A stretch of 64,000 nucleotides of DNA from Alviniconcha marisindica (Eukaryota > Mollusca > Gastropoda > Provannidae), in contig JABMCL010001041.1 of assembly GCA_018857735.1 (NCBI GenBank), positions 1-64,000 of the forward strand. Reading direction: 5' to 3'. The notes beneath the pieces are model-generated. The model had not been told where the DNA came from. It did no database searches and worked only from the letters and a program-made list of their open reading frames with translations. The position numbers and the translations under genes were made by a program. Within the stretch, counting starts at the first letter, position 1. The number at the start of each line of letters is the position of its first letter. Shown here piece by piece: positions 35,501-48,500 of this stretch.

Positions 35501-38500
35501 GTGCCGAGGAGTTTGTACAAACTGTGTCCTGCTTCATGAGGGTGACGTGGGCGGGGGCAGCTGGTCGTCTGCACCTGCTCAGCTACAACCAGCCAATCAG
35601 AGAGGCTCGGGAGTCTGTCAGCTGTGGACACCGCTCTCGGCAAAGCAGCACAGGTAAAGTGGCCATTTGTGCAGTGGCAGTGCACTCCTTCCAGGCTTTT
35701 TGGGCTGTGGGGTTGTAATTGGTGGCTTTGTGGTTGTCTGACTGGTGGCTAACTGATTTCTGTTGTCTGACTGGTGGCTAACTGATTTCTGTTGGTGGCT
35801 AACTGATTTCTGGTTGTCTGTCTGGTGGCTCACTGATTTCTGGTTGTCTAATTGGTGGCTCATTGATTTCTGGTTGTCTAATTGGCGGCTCATTGATTTC
35901 TGGTTGTCTGATTGGTAGCTTACTGATATCTGGTTGTCTGATTGGTTGTGTTTAATTGAACCAGAAATTCACAGCAGTTGTCAGTGAGAGTGTGAGTATT
36001 ACAATTCAGTTATGCTTGCTGAGAAATTTGACATCACCTTACAGTAAAAGTGCATTTGTTAATTTTGCACTAGGTGTGCTGAACTTGACGAGGTTCAGGG
36101 CAGTTTCCGGCCAGGGTGCGTTTGGCTTGTCATAGTGATGAAGCCAGGCAAGTGCTGTCAGAGACAGCTGCAGTCAGTCTGCTGCCTGGTACCTTTGTTC
36201 ACCACCACAGGTATCACAACCGATCATGTTCAGCATCCGAGCCTTGATGGTCTCGTCATGTGAGTTTTCTGTGTTTCAGGCAGCTCAGCCAGCACCAACA
36301 GCGACAGCGACTGCCAGAGTCTGCATGCGGGTGTGTGTGCCCATCAGACCGCCATCCCTACCAAAGATGCCAACATCGCCCGTGAGGCCCTGGAGATTCT
36401 GGTCACCTGCCTGCAGCTACGCAGTGAACTCATCGGTCAGTTGTGTTGCGTTGTTGTTGTTGTTGTTTTCCCTGGTGCCAGCATCGCCCATGAGGCCCTG
36501 GAGATTCTGGTCACCTGCCTGCAGCTATGCAGTGAACTCATTGGTCCGTTGTGTTGCATTGTTGTTATTGTTTTTCTGATGTTAACATTGCCTGTGAGGC
36601 CCTGGAGATTCTGGTCACCTGCCTGCAGCTATGCAGTGAACTCATTGGTCAGTTGTGTTGCGTTGTTGTTGTTGTTGTTTTCTCTGATGCCAACATTGCC
36701 TGTGAGGCCCTGGAGATTCTGGTCATGCAGTGAACTCATTGGTCAGTTGTGTTGCTTTGTTCTGTTTGGTTTTTTTGCTCTGATGATACAAGTAAGCTGA
36801 AGTGGCATGCTGCTGTGTGGATGGTTTTGATTTGGGTAAAGTGTGAAGTTGAGGTTGTGGGAGAAGATTGTGGGCAGTTGTCTTTGAGAGTTGTGGACTC
36901 GATGTCAAAGTTGTGGGTGGCCAGTGGTGATTGGTGGCCAGTGGAGAGATGTCGGTTTGTGTGTGTGTGTGTAAGAGGGTGTGTGTGTGTGTGTGTGTGA
37001 GACTTTCTTACCAAGATTTGATGTTTCTTGCTATGGAAATGATTTTTCAAAAGAGGTGAAAGACAGTGTTAGATTTTTGATGGTGATTGCAACCTCCATT
37101 ATTAACATAATTATTTCACATCTTATGTTATTAATATCATTAGTGTTACTTCGTGTCAGTTCATCATTCACATATTAACTTCATTTCCTGTTTGAATTCC
37201 ACATTCCCCAGCATCATTCTACTCCCTCCCGTCGCTCAATGACTTCATCATCGACCTGCTGGTGGGCTGCCCCTTGCCTGAGATGCGAGCGGCCATGTGC
37301 GAGCAGCTGTGGTCGCTGTGCCAGCTGTCCCCGCCCCCCACCTCCCCCACCCTGCAGCCCCCGCGACAGTTTGTACTGCAGCTGCTGCACAACGCCCGCC
37401 TCCCCTTCTGGGTCACCTCCACCAGCACACGAGGATCCACGCAAAAGTAAGTCCGTCTTGTCTACAAACTGTTCAGGTTGTGTGTGTGTGGGGGGGAGGG
37501 GGGTTGCAATGTCTACAAACTGTTCAGGTTGTGTGTGTGTGTGGGGGGGAGGGGGTTGCAATGTCTACAAACTGTTCAGGTTGTGTGTGTGTGTGGGGGG
37601 GAGGGGGTTGCAATGTCTACAAACTGTTCAGGTTGTGTGTGTGTGTGGGGGGGAGGGGGTTGCAATGTCTACAAACTGTTCAGGTTGTGTGTGTGTGTGG
37701 GGGGGAGGGGGTTGCAATGCTACAACTGTATTGCATGTCTAGCTGTTGTAGGTTGGGGGGGGGGGGGGGGGGGTTCAGTTGACTGTGTTGTGTAGTTGGG
37801 GGGGGGGGGGTCAATGTCTACAGACTGTTGAGGTTGTGTAGCTGTTTTTGTTTTATTTGGGGGGTGGTGGAATGTCTACATACTGTGGGGAGGGGGGGAA
37901 TGGCACAGTCACAGGCTGTTGAGGTTGTGTAGTTGGGGGTGGGGGGGGGGGTGTAGAGGGTTGCAATGTCTACATACTGTTGAGGTTGTGTAGCTGGGGG
38001 TTGCAATGTCTACATACTGTGAAGGTTGGTTGTGTAGTTGGGGGGGGTGAAGGGTGTCTAGTTTACAGACTGTTTAGGTTGTATACCTGTGGGTGCTAAG
38101 AGGGTAGAGAAAGATTTGAGGTGTCGCCTGCCTGTGCCCGTCTAGCTTTTTAGCTTTGTTCAGTGCTACTGGCCCTGTGGTCAGTGTTCTCGTGAGTCTT
38201 GCAGCTGTGGGCTGTGAAAAGAAAGAAGACAGATCAGTTGTTGTAGTATTGTTTCTAGAGGGTGAGTCTTTAACATAGTAGGAGGACTGAATGGGGTGCA
38301 TATCAGAGAGGAGAGAATTCTATTGCTTTGGAGCACAGTATTAAGAGAAAGAGTATTTGGAGTTATGGAGAGATTGATTCATTGGTTGGTTTGTTCATTC
38401 ATTCCTCCTTTTTTCTTTCTCTCTCTCTGTCTCTGGTTATTCCTTTCTTCTTTCATTTTCTGCTTTTCCAACTGCTTTGGTGCAAGCTTATTTGTTCCGT

Positions 38501-41500
38501 CTCCAGATTACTTGGTCAGTGTTCACAGTACTTTGACCTGAGATGTCGACTGCTGGAAAATCTATCACGTGAGTCTTTATAAATTTCTTTTCATTATCGG
38601 CCATTTCGGTATTGCTTTTTGGTGGTGGTGGTGGTGTGTGTGTGTGTGTGTGTGCGCGTGCATGCGTGCGCACATTTGTATGTGTGTGGGTTTGGAGGGA
38701 AGTATAACTGATTGTTGTATCTGACAGTTGAGGTGCAGAAGGATCTGCAGCTGGATGTGGAGCAGATTGTGGATGGGGATGGATGTATAACTGAGTGTTG
38801 CATGTGACAGCAGATGGTGGGGGGTGTATAACTGATTGTTGTGTGTGACAGTTGAGGTGGCGAGGGATCTACAGCTGGATGTGAAACAGATGGTGGATGT
38901 GTGATTGTTGCTTGTGACAGTTGAGGTTCAAAAAGACCTACAGCTGGCTGTGGAGCAGATGGTAGATGTGTAACTGATGGTTGTGTGTGACAGTTGAGGT
39001 GCAGAAAGACCTGCAGCTGGATGTGGAACAGATGCTGGAGGACGAGATCGGCTGGCTGAGCAACTTTGTTCCGTCCCGCTACGCCGAGTTGCAGCAAACA
39101 GACAACATCCTGCTGGCAGGCCACCTGCAGCTCATCCGCACCTTGTTCACCTGTCAGGGCATCAGCAAGGAGGAGCACGGTCTGTGAAGCTCTGCTGTCA
39201 GTGCTGAGCATAATAATGATGGATGGATAGCTCCTATACAGCGCAAATCACTTTTCGCAGAGCAAAAGCTCTCTTCGACATCGCCCTGATGTAACGGCAC
39301 TGGTTGACTGGGCGTAAAACACCAGTTTACTCGCTCACCCTGTGCCCCACCACACACCGTTCATGCAGATTTATACACAGACGTACTCATGCTCTGCGCG
39401 CAGGAATGGTTTACCTAGGTTTGCGAAAAGGCCTGTCTATTGGTAGAGGAAAGTCATGAGCTGGGTTTTGAATTCAAACAGAGTGGGGAGATTTTGCAGA
39501 CTGGCAGGCAGTGAATTCCAGACAAATGGACCGATGAAGCTGAAAGAGCGCAGACCAAAAGATTTCAGATTACTTTTAGGAATTTTCAAAAGCTTTTTGC
39601 TTGAGGATCTGAGGGTGCATGATGGTTGGTATTTGAAGCTGACACAAGATGGCGGTGATGTGTGACAAATGGCGATGTTGCAGGGGAGGAGCTGGTGGGA
39701 GACTTGCTGCATGACTTCCTCTTCCCAGCCTCGAAGCTCATGATGGACAACAGGATGCAGATCACTGATGAGTCTGGGCTGGCTGAGTTCAACCCCAAGT
39801 GAGTCCTGCTCCGGATGGAGCTCTTGCCGCCAGGCCCTTTGGGCTGGAATACGGCGGGGCTTTGTCTTGACCTTCTTTGGTGCTCTCTTCTCAGTTCTCT
39901 TCTCTGTCAAATGCATGCACCCTGAAGTGAGGGCACAGCTGCCTGTGTGGTGAGGGACGCTGCTGATGTCTGCGGTTATGCCTGTGCAGGATAACGGTTG
40001 TGTGTGCAAAATCTCACCTGGCTCTGGGTCAGCTGTCACTTTGGTGGGTGTTCAAAAATGTGCTGTCGCTCATTCAGTCACCTACAACTTGAACGCATTC
40101 GTCTGCTCAGCAGCAGGAGAATAGCGCTGTGTAGTTGCCATTGTGAAGCGCTTAGGGCTCCACCTGAGATGAGGTGTTCACATAAATAAATGAGCAGGAA
40201 AATGGATGAAACAGTTAACATACAGATACTTGTAAGTGTGTGTATGCAAGCTACAAGAGCCTTGAGTTATTTTAAAAGAGATTTTTTTTAAAACAACAGG
40301 TTTATGGGGTAGGAGAAGGACTCTGTGTTTGTCAGGTAGGTTGATGTAAGTTTTGTGCTGTTGTAAAGACACTTCATGCACAGGCATGCTGAGCGTAAGG
40401 GATTTCTGATCTTTTTCTCAGTCGATTGCTTGCTCGATTGATATAGCGTTATTTTCTGCCCTCAAGCAGACTCGTTGCACTCTGGTTGCATATGACCGTA
40501 AATGAGTGACTGTAGCTTTTACTTAGGGAGCCTGAGAACATTCACTGAAGTGGTGTACTTCCAGTGAACTGGTTGTGACATGGCTGTTGCCAGGCGAAAG
40601 TGCTGCCATCTTTGTGCATGTTCCGTGCACACTGTACAACCGTGCACCAGTTTATAGTGTTATTCGAAGCCGCATGCATTCATCTGGTCTTTAAGTGCAT
40701 GCTGGGTTATTTCAGTGTTTCCGTAATCCACCAAACTCTGACATGGACTACAGGATCTTCTTGCGGTTGCTGCTGCAGATGTTCCAGACACGAGTCGCGG
40801 CGAGCTGCCTTTGAGTTGTTGACGGAGCTGTGCAACAATTCGCCCCACAATCTCCAGCTGGTGTGTCGGCAGCTGCTGGCTATGCACCACCAGGCCAACC
40901 CGGACTGCGCCAACCAGTGGGAGGTAAGATTGGATCACTATGACAACAGTAACCATGGCAGTGATACAGCTGCTGGCTATGCACCACCAGGCCAACCTGG
41001 ACTGCGCCAACCAGTGGGAGGTAAGATTGGATCACTGTGTCAACGGTAACCATGGCAGTGATGTGGCTAGTGTGTTGGCAACCACTGGCTATGCACCACC
41101 TGGCCAACCTGGACTGCACCAACCAGTGGGAGGTAAGAGTTGGTCACCACAACAGCAGTAACCATGACAATGATTTGTCAGCAACTGCCGGCCATTTCTG
41201 ACTGTGCCAACCAATGGGGGGTAAGAATGGGTCACTATGACAACAGTAATCATGACAATGATACAGCTGGTGTGTCGGCAACTGCTAGCCATGCATCAGC
41301 AGGGCAGCCCTATCTGTACCAACCAGCAGGCCAGTAACTTGCCATGTCATGTACCTCTTTACCCCCAAAAGAGCATGGGGGGAAAAATGAAGTTGAATGA
41401 ACTCAGAAGGCAAACACTAAAAAGGCAATATTCTGGCAGTGAGGAAAGCGTGTAAAACTGTTCTGACCTCCTCCCAGCCTTTGCAGAAGGAAGTTCTGCT

Positions 41501-42462
41501 GGTTTCAGACTCTCATGAGATGGGAGCTTAACTTGTGCCTCAGCGATGCGGTGCCTCACCGAAGATGCATGTGCATGAAGGAGTGAACGGCTGTCTTTGT
41601 TCTGTCCAGTACATGCCGCCGGTGGACGGGCGAGCGTCCTGCGGCTACGTGGGTCTGAAGAATGCCGGAGCCACGTGCTACATGAACTCCGTGCTGCAGC
41701 AGCTGTACATGGTGCCGGGGGTTCCTGAGGCCATTCTGTCTGTGGACGAAGACCAGCCCGACGAAGAGAGGTGGGTGACCCAGTGTCTGCTTTCTGCAGT
41801 GTGGTGCTGAAAGACTTCAAAAAAGGTTTTTAGGAAACATCAGAAGAGCTTAGGACTGCGTGTTGGCCACCTTGGTGGGTCACCGACACAGTGCTGTTAT
41901 TGAAAGGCCCCCCCCCCACCACCACCACCACCCCCACCACCCCGACCACCACTACCACCACCATGTTTGTGTGTCAGTGTGTTCAACCAGGTGTAGTAGA
42001 TGTGCGTTGACTGTGGTGGTGTGTGTGTGTCTGTTAGTGTTCAACCACATTGGGCAGGTGTGTGTTCACTGTTTGTGTGGGTGTTAGTGTGTTCAACCAG
42101 ATGTGGAAGGTGCATGTTCACTGTGTGTGTGTGTCAGTGTGTTGAGCCAGGTGTGGCAGGTGCTTCTTTACTATGTTAGTGTGTCAGTGTGTTCAACCAG
42201 GTGCAGCAGGTGTGTGTTCGCTGTGCTGGTGTGTGTGTTAGTGTGTTCAACCAGGTGTAGCAGGTGCAGATTTGCTATGTTTATGTGTCAATGTGTTCAA
42301 GCAGGTGTGGTGGGTGTATGTCAGTGTGTTCACCCAGGTGTGGCAGGTGCATATTCACTATGTGTGTGTGTCAGTGTATTGAACCAGGTGTGGCAGGCAC
42401 ATATTCACTATATTTGTGTGTGTGTCAGTGTGTTCAACCAGGTGTGGCAGGTATCTGTTTGT

Positions 42463-42514
<52 letters not shown>

Positions 42515-45500
42515 AGTGTGTTCAACCAGGTGTGGCAGGTGTATGCTCATTGTGGGGTGGGGTGGGGGTGTCAGTGTGTTCAACCAGGTGAGGCAGATGT
42601 CTATTCATTAGGTGTGTGTGTGTCAGCATGTTCAACCAGGTGTGGCAGGTGTCTATTTATTAGGTGTGTGTGTGTCAGTGTGTTCAACCAGGTGTGGCAG
42701 GTGTCTATTCATTAGGTGTGTGTGTGTCAGTGTGTTCAACCAGGTGCAGCAGATGTTTGGTCACCTGATGGAGAGCAAGCTGCAGTACCATGAACCAGAG
42801 CGATTCTGGAGTGTGTTCCGACTGTGGGGCCAGACCATCAACGTGCGGGAGCAGCAGGATGCCTTCGATTTCTTTCAGGCTTTCACCGATCAGATTGATG
42901 AACACATGAAGGTCAGTTGTTGGCTGTGGTATTTTTCTGCCAGAGCTTGGCATCTCATCCGCAGCTTGGTAAAACCTTGTTGTAATCTTCTGAGCATGAA
43001 GGGTCTGTAGATGGCATAGAGGTTCCAGGGGGGGTTCACTTGCAACAGAATGTGCTCATTGTTTTCTTTGACCATGATAATGACTGCCTTCTGAATGTGA
43101 AATGTCTGTAGTTTCGGGGAGGAGAGTCCATTGAGTTCTTTTGCGAAAGAACGCGCGGAATCTCTTCTTTGGCCATAATAATTAATGTCTTCCCTCTCTC
43201 ATTTCTGCCCCAGAAAATCGGCAAGGAAGAGATCTTCAAGAGCAAATTTCAAGGGAAGTTTTCTGACCAAAAGATCTGCAAGGACTGCCCCCACAGGTGA
43301 GCGAGCGCTTGCGATTGTTGCTGATTGATGTCATAATCTGCATTGATTCTTCTTCCGCTTACACCCACAGTCTTGAGACAGACCATTACGGGCGTTTTGT
43401 GGGGTTGCTGAAGACGCAAGAACAAAACAATGGCAAGAAAATAAGAGAGCCGCAAACTGGCCAGAGACAGTTTTTGAACATTTGACTTGGGTATGGAGAC
43501 TTTACACCTTCGTGACAAAGATCTTAAAAGTTTTTGTGGCGATCATTTCCATTGAGCTGTATACAATCATTTGTATGAATCTGGGTAGCTTTGACCCATT
43601 TTCAAGATCACAGGGTAGTATGAGGAAATGATCAAATCTGTATTTTCCAGTTCTGAATAGGAGTCAGCTGAATGTTAAGAGAGTCAGTTCAGTTCAGTTC
43701 AAGATGGTATCTATGCGATCGGAAAAGCCCATAGGTGCTCCACCCTGTCTCTCAGAAGTTTCCCAGCGATGCCTTTGAAACGGTTCCAGTGTTTGTCTGA
43801 TTGTCGATGACCCTCTCTTGTCTTTTCACAGTTTAATTTGTCATGTGGCAGTAAAGTCATTTTGTGTTTCCATTTCTCAGGTATGAGAGAGAAGAGGCGT
43901 TCATTGCCTTGAACCTGACAGTGAAGAACGCCACCCTGCAGGACTCTCTGGACCAATTTGTAAAGGGGGAACTGCTGGATGGTGACAATGCCTACTTCTG
44001 TGAGAAGTGTGGTGAAAAGGTGAGATTGTATGAGAAGTGGGGTGAAAAGATAAGATTTTGTGAGAGGTGTGGTGAAAAGGTGAGATTCTGTGATTGAGGT
44101 GTGGTGAAAAGGTGAGATTCTATGAGAAGTGGGGTGAAAAGGTGAGATTCTGTGAGAAGAGGGGTGAAAAGGTGAGTTCTATGAGAGGTGTGGTGAAAAG
44201 GTGAGAGTCTGTGAGAAGTGGGGTGAAAAGGTTAGATTCTGTGAGAAGTGGGGTGAAAAGGTGAGATTGTGCTCTGGTTCATGTCCATGCCAGTGTCACG
44301 TTTGCTTTTGCTGCTGTGATGAACTTGGGTCTTTGTACTGCAGCATGTTGGTGGGACTGTCTGTTACACCTTTTTCTCCAATAGTCAGCCATACACTATT
44401 AGAACAGTGATTGAAGGTGGCGGGTTATAATGTTCCTTGCTGATTGCTATTGTGGCTGTGTGGTTTCAGAGGAACACCATCAAACGTATGTGCATCAAAA
44501 CTCTGCCTCCACTGCTGTGCATACAACTCAAACGCTTTGGCTACGACTGGGAGGCCAACCGCGCCCTCAAGTTTGATGATTTTTTCAAGGTATTGCCTAT
44601 ATGTTTCAACAGGATGAGTGATAACAGCATATCCATTTGTTTCTTTGGATCTGGTTTCGTTGATGCACACACTCCTATGTTGTCATTTTGGCATGTTGTT
44701 TTGTGCGCATCACAGTGTGAGTGCGTCATGGTGTGTGTATGACTGTGAAATGGGGTTGAGTATGTGTGGGAAGGTGTGTGTAGGATTCTTTTGGTAAAGG
44801 TGGTTTTGAGAGGTTCAAGGGAATCTTCTTGTTGATCACTCAAATGGAAACGCTGGTCGTCTGCCTGCAGGCTGCCATGCACTGCATGTTGCGTCCTGCT
44901 TTGATCTTGAAAGCAGGTGGTAGGGTCAGGTCTGTGTCTTGGGAGTTACTTCTGCCAGCAGTTCCGCTGTAGTTGATTTGTGTGGCAACATTTCAGGTGA
45001 GCGATATTGATAATTTCTGAATGAAAAAATAAAGAAAAAAAGGAGAAAAAGAAGTCCTGTAACTTTCAGGTGAAGTCAAACAAGTCAAACAAACAATCAA
45101 ATAAAAAAGAAAGCATATTAAAGTCAAACAAACAGAAAAGAAAACATATTCAATGCCAGTCACCAAAAAACAAATTCTTTCCGTATATAACTTCTTCTTT
45201 TTAAAGACTATCAACAAAACAAACCAAAAAAAACATGCGATAAGAACACAAATGATGATGAAGGTGATCCATGGCTTGCCCCACAGTTTCCATGGATACT
45301 GAACATGGAACCTTACACGGCGGAGGGCATGGCGCGGCAGGAGGCGGAGGGTCGGCTGGACGAGGGGGCCTTGGACAATGCCGTGGCTGACTCGCTCAGC
45401 AGCCTCTCCCCCACCATCAACGGGGACGGCAGCTCGGACAGCGGCATCAGCAGCGCCAGCAGCATCAACGGCGGCTCAGGGGGCACCAGCGGGGATGCGG

Positions 45501-48500
45501 TTCTGGAATCGGTGGCCCTGGAGCAGTCCCCTAAGTCCATCAACTATGAGCTGGTGGGCATCGTGGTGCACAGTGGGCAGGCAAACGCTGGCCACTACTA
45601 CTCCTTCATCAAGGATAGAAGGTTTGCGTCTTTGTTTTTTATTTTTTATTTGAGTACTTCCTTGTCCCTTGCAGGAAATTTGGTGTATTATATATGGGTG
45701 TTTGCTGACTGCTAATAAGATTGTTTTCTTGTTTTGTTTGGTTTGGTTTTTTTAACATAAATTTCTGTTGGTTCAAGTTGCTGATACATGTTGTTCGCAT
45801 GATAATTGTAAGATCAGTCTAATATTACTTATGCGAAAAGACTTTAAATTGAAAAAAGGAAGAGGAAGAAGAAAGCAGGGAAATTTAGGTAGTCTTACCT
45901 GGATACAACCAAGCAGTCACAAGAGCAGTGCTACATATTATTCCTATCAGCGTGTGCAGTATTTTCATGTGTCCAGACAATGGTATGGCTGCCAGTGTTT
46001 GGGATTTTTAACATGCGCGCGGCTGTTGATACAAGCGATCGCACGCAGGGGACTGTATGGACACCGTAAGACTAAGACTAAGAGTCTGCACTGAAAAGGG
46101 GCTCTGGGAGAAAAATCCTTTGCTGCACTGGGGACTCCAGCCCGTGTCGGTATTACACCTAGCTTTTCAGTTGGACAGTCTACCAACTGAGCTATTCTTG
46201 CCAGCTGAACACTTCGTGTGTGTGTGGGGGGGGGGGGGGGGGGGGCCTGGTGTATGCAGTTTTATGTTGATAGTGGGGTGAGAGGATTGCGTGTGTAACC
46301 GTTGTATAATGCCCTGCCATGCTGTGTTTGGAGGATTTATGTCCATTTGTGGAGGGTGGATGCTGTTACACAAGGAGCTTATCAAGGCTAAAGATAGTCC
46401 CCTCAGAACTATGCCGCGCATAGCAACATTTTAATACAGACGTAACGTTCTCGCTGATGTCAGCGTGTTGTGACGCGGCCCAAGCCAAGGAGGAGGTTGT
46501 GTCACAGACAGTCAGTTAGTTACTGGATCTTAGCATTCTGTCAGCCAGGCCATGTCACCATAAAGCAGACAAACAAACACCACCAGTAAGTCAAAACACA
46601 CTTAAAACTCTTCTCCTGTCTAGAAACCACAGCAAAGTCAGTGTGAAGTCCACACGTTCAAAAGTCTAAGCACAAGCACAACATGGAAAATCCCACAAAA
46701 GACCAGAAAGGTTTGCCAATCAAGTGATAGGAAGGAAAATTGGTAACACTGGAGACAGAGCCAACTGATCCATGTGTCAACATTCCACGACTCTTCACTG
46801 GGGTGGGGCGGTGGGAGAGGGAGGGATGTGGGGAGGGGGTGGGGAGGGGTAGGGGGGGAATAAACAGCACATGCAGAACTGATGGGTGCACAAAGAATAC
46901 ATGAGATGTAAAATGGTAAAATGTATGTAAGACAGCAAGCAGCGAAACATAAGCAGTGAAACCGAAAAGTACAGAGGGGAGGAGGTTATCTATGAACAGT
47001 GTGGTGGCTGAAGAGACCGGGGCATTTACACTAGTGAACATTTCCGTGCCGAACTCTGGCAGGGCACAAGATACTGCAGATCTGAACCACATTTGGCTGC
47101 GCTCCTGATTACAACTGACTGTGTCCGGCATTCCTCAGTGTGTGTCGACTAACATTGTTCTGGAAGTTCAAAGACTCAGAAAGCATGATATTTGTAACAA
47201 TCATGGCAGACAAATGACGTGCTGGGAGTGATGGTGACATCAAACTTCCCTCTTCAGGTCTGGTCCAGATTGCAAATTTCAGTGCAGCAGCATGAGCCCA
47301 GCCCCAACCAAGGCCAGGTGTGGGACCAGCCCAGGCTGCCGTGTAAATAGCCCCTGTGTGTTTGAATTTCAAATGCCATTCTTCATGTCCTGCCCTTGCT
47401 GACATGTGGGTAACTGGTTGTGTCGCTGCAGAGGCACGGTGCTGACCAACCCCAACAAGGGCAAGTGGTTCAAGTTCAACGACACTGTGGTGGAGGAGTT
47501 TGAGATGACCGATGCCACCGTGGAGCAGGAGTGCTTTGGTGGTGTCTACAAGGCCAAGGTCTTTGACTCCAGTAAGTATGGACTGCTGTCTTTGGCCTTT
47601 GACTCCAAAAAGTACAGACAGTGTTCTTTGACTCCAGTAAGTACAGACATTGGTCTTTGACTCCAGTAAGTACAGATGGTGGTCTTTGACTCCAGTAAGT
47701 ACAGATGGTGGTCTTTGACTCCAGTAAGTACAGATGGTGGTCCTTGACTCCAGTAAGCACAGATGGTGGTCTTTGACTCCTGCAAGTAAAGTGGCATGTT
47801 CAAGGCCAAGCGTATGTTTTTTACTCCAGTAACTATGGTGGCATCTGTCTGTACATATAGTGTTAACCAAGCCATGGTCTTTGTGTCCTGTGAATATAGG
47901 GGTGTTTGAAAAGCCAAGGTCTTTCATTGCAGTCAGTTCTGTGGCATCTACAAGGCCATCATCTCTTCAGAGAGTATAGCGGATGTACAGGCCAAAGTGT
48001 TTGACTCAGCAGAAAAGCAGTCTCAAAACAAGTTTGTTTTTGACGACAGTTAACAATGTTATCATCAGAGACACAAAAGTCAACAGCTAGAATTGTTCTT
48101 TATGCATTAAGGATGGTTACTTCCTGCTGGATGTATTGCCATTGGACATGAGCAAATACTGAATCTGCATGTGAATGCTTTGGAATGAATATTCTGTAAG
48201 AGGTATGTTTAAGATTCAGGATGGACGCAGAGTGTACTGTGTGAGAGGTGCTGAGCTGGTTGCTTAATAAAGACTTTGCTGTTCCAGCGAGCTCCTACCC
48301 AGAAGATCGTCTTCGCTACTGGAACGGTTATCTGCTGTTCTATGAAAGGATGGAAGAGCCCCACACCCCGACCACTGCCAAACGCAGTCGCATCCTCAGT
48401 CGGCGTATGCTGCCCCAGGGAGGGTAGGTGCCACCAGAACCTGAATAACTGTAGCCTAGTTTGTGCAAGTCCTATATGATAAAGATGTGGGGCTTAATGT

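Noticed and set aside
41965..42720. Cys/Val-rich frames resembling small secreted peptides
   Set aside because: They are translations of the TG-rich exon 39 acceptor array with no signal peptide or stable cysteine pattern beyond the repeat.
46658..47927. Long minus-strand frames (157 and 272 codons)
   Set aside because: The second runs through exon 44 and its 29-bp array in antisense; the first is in unique intron sequence with no known domain. Neither has supporting splice or homology evidence.
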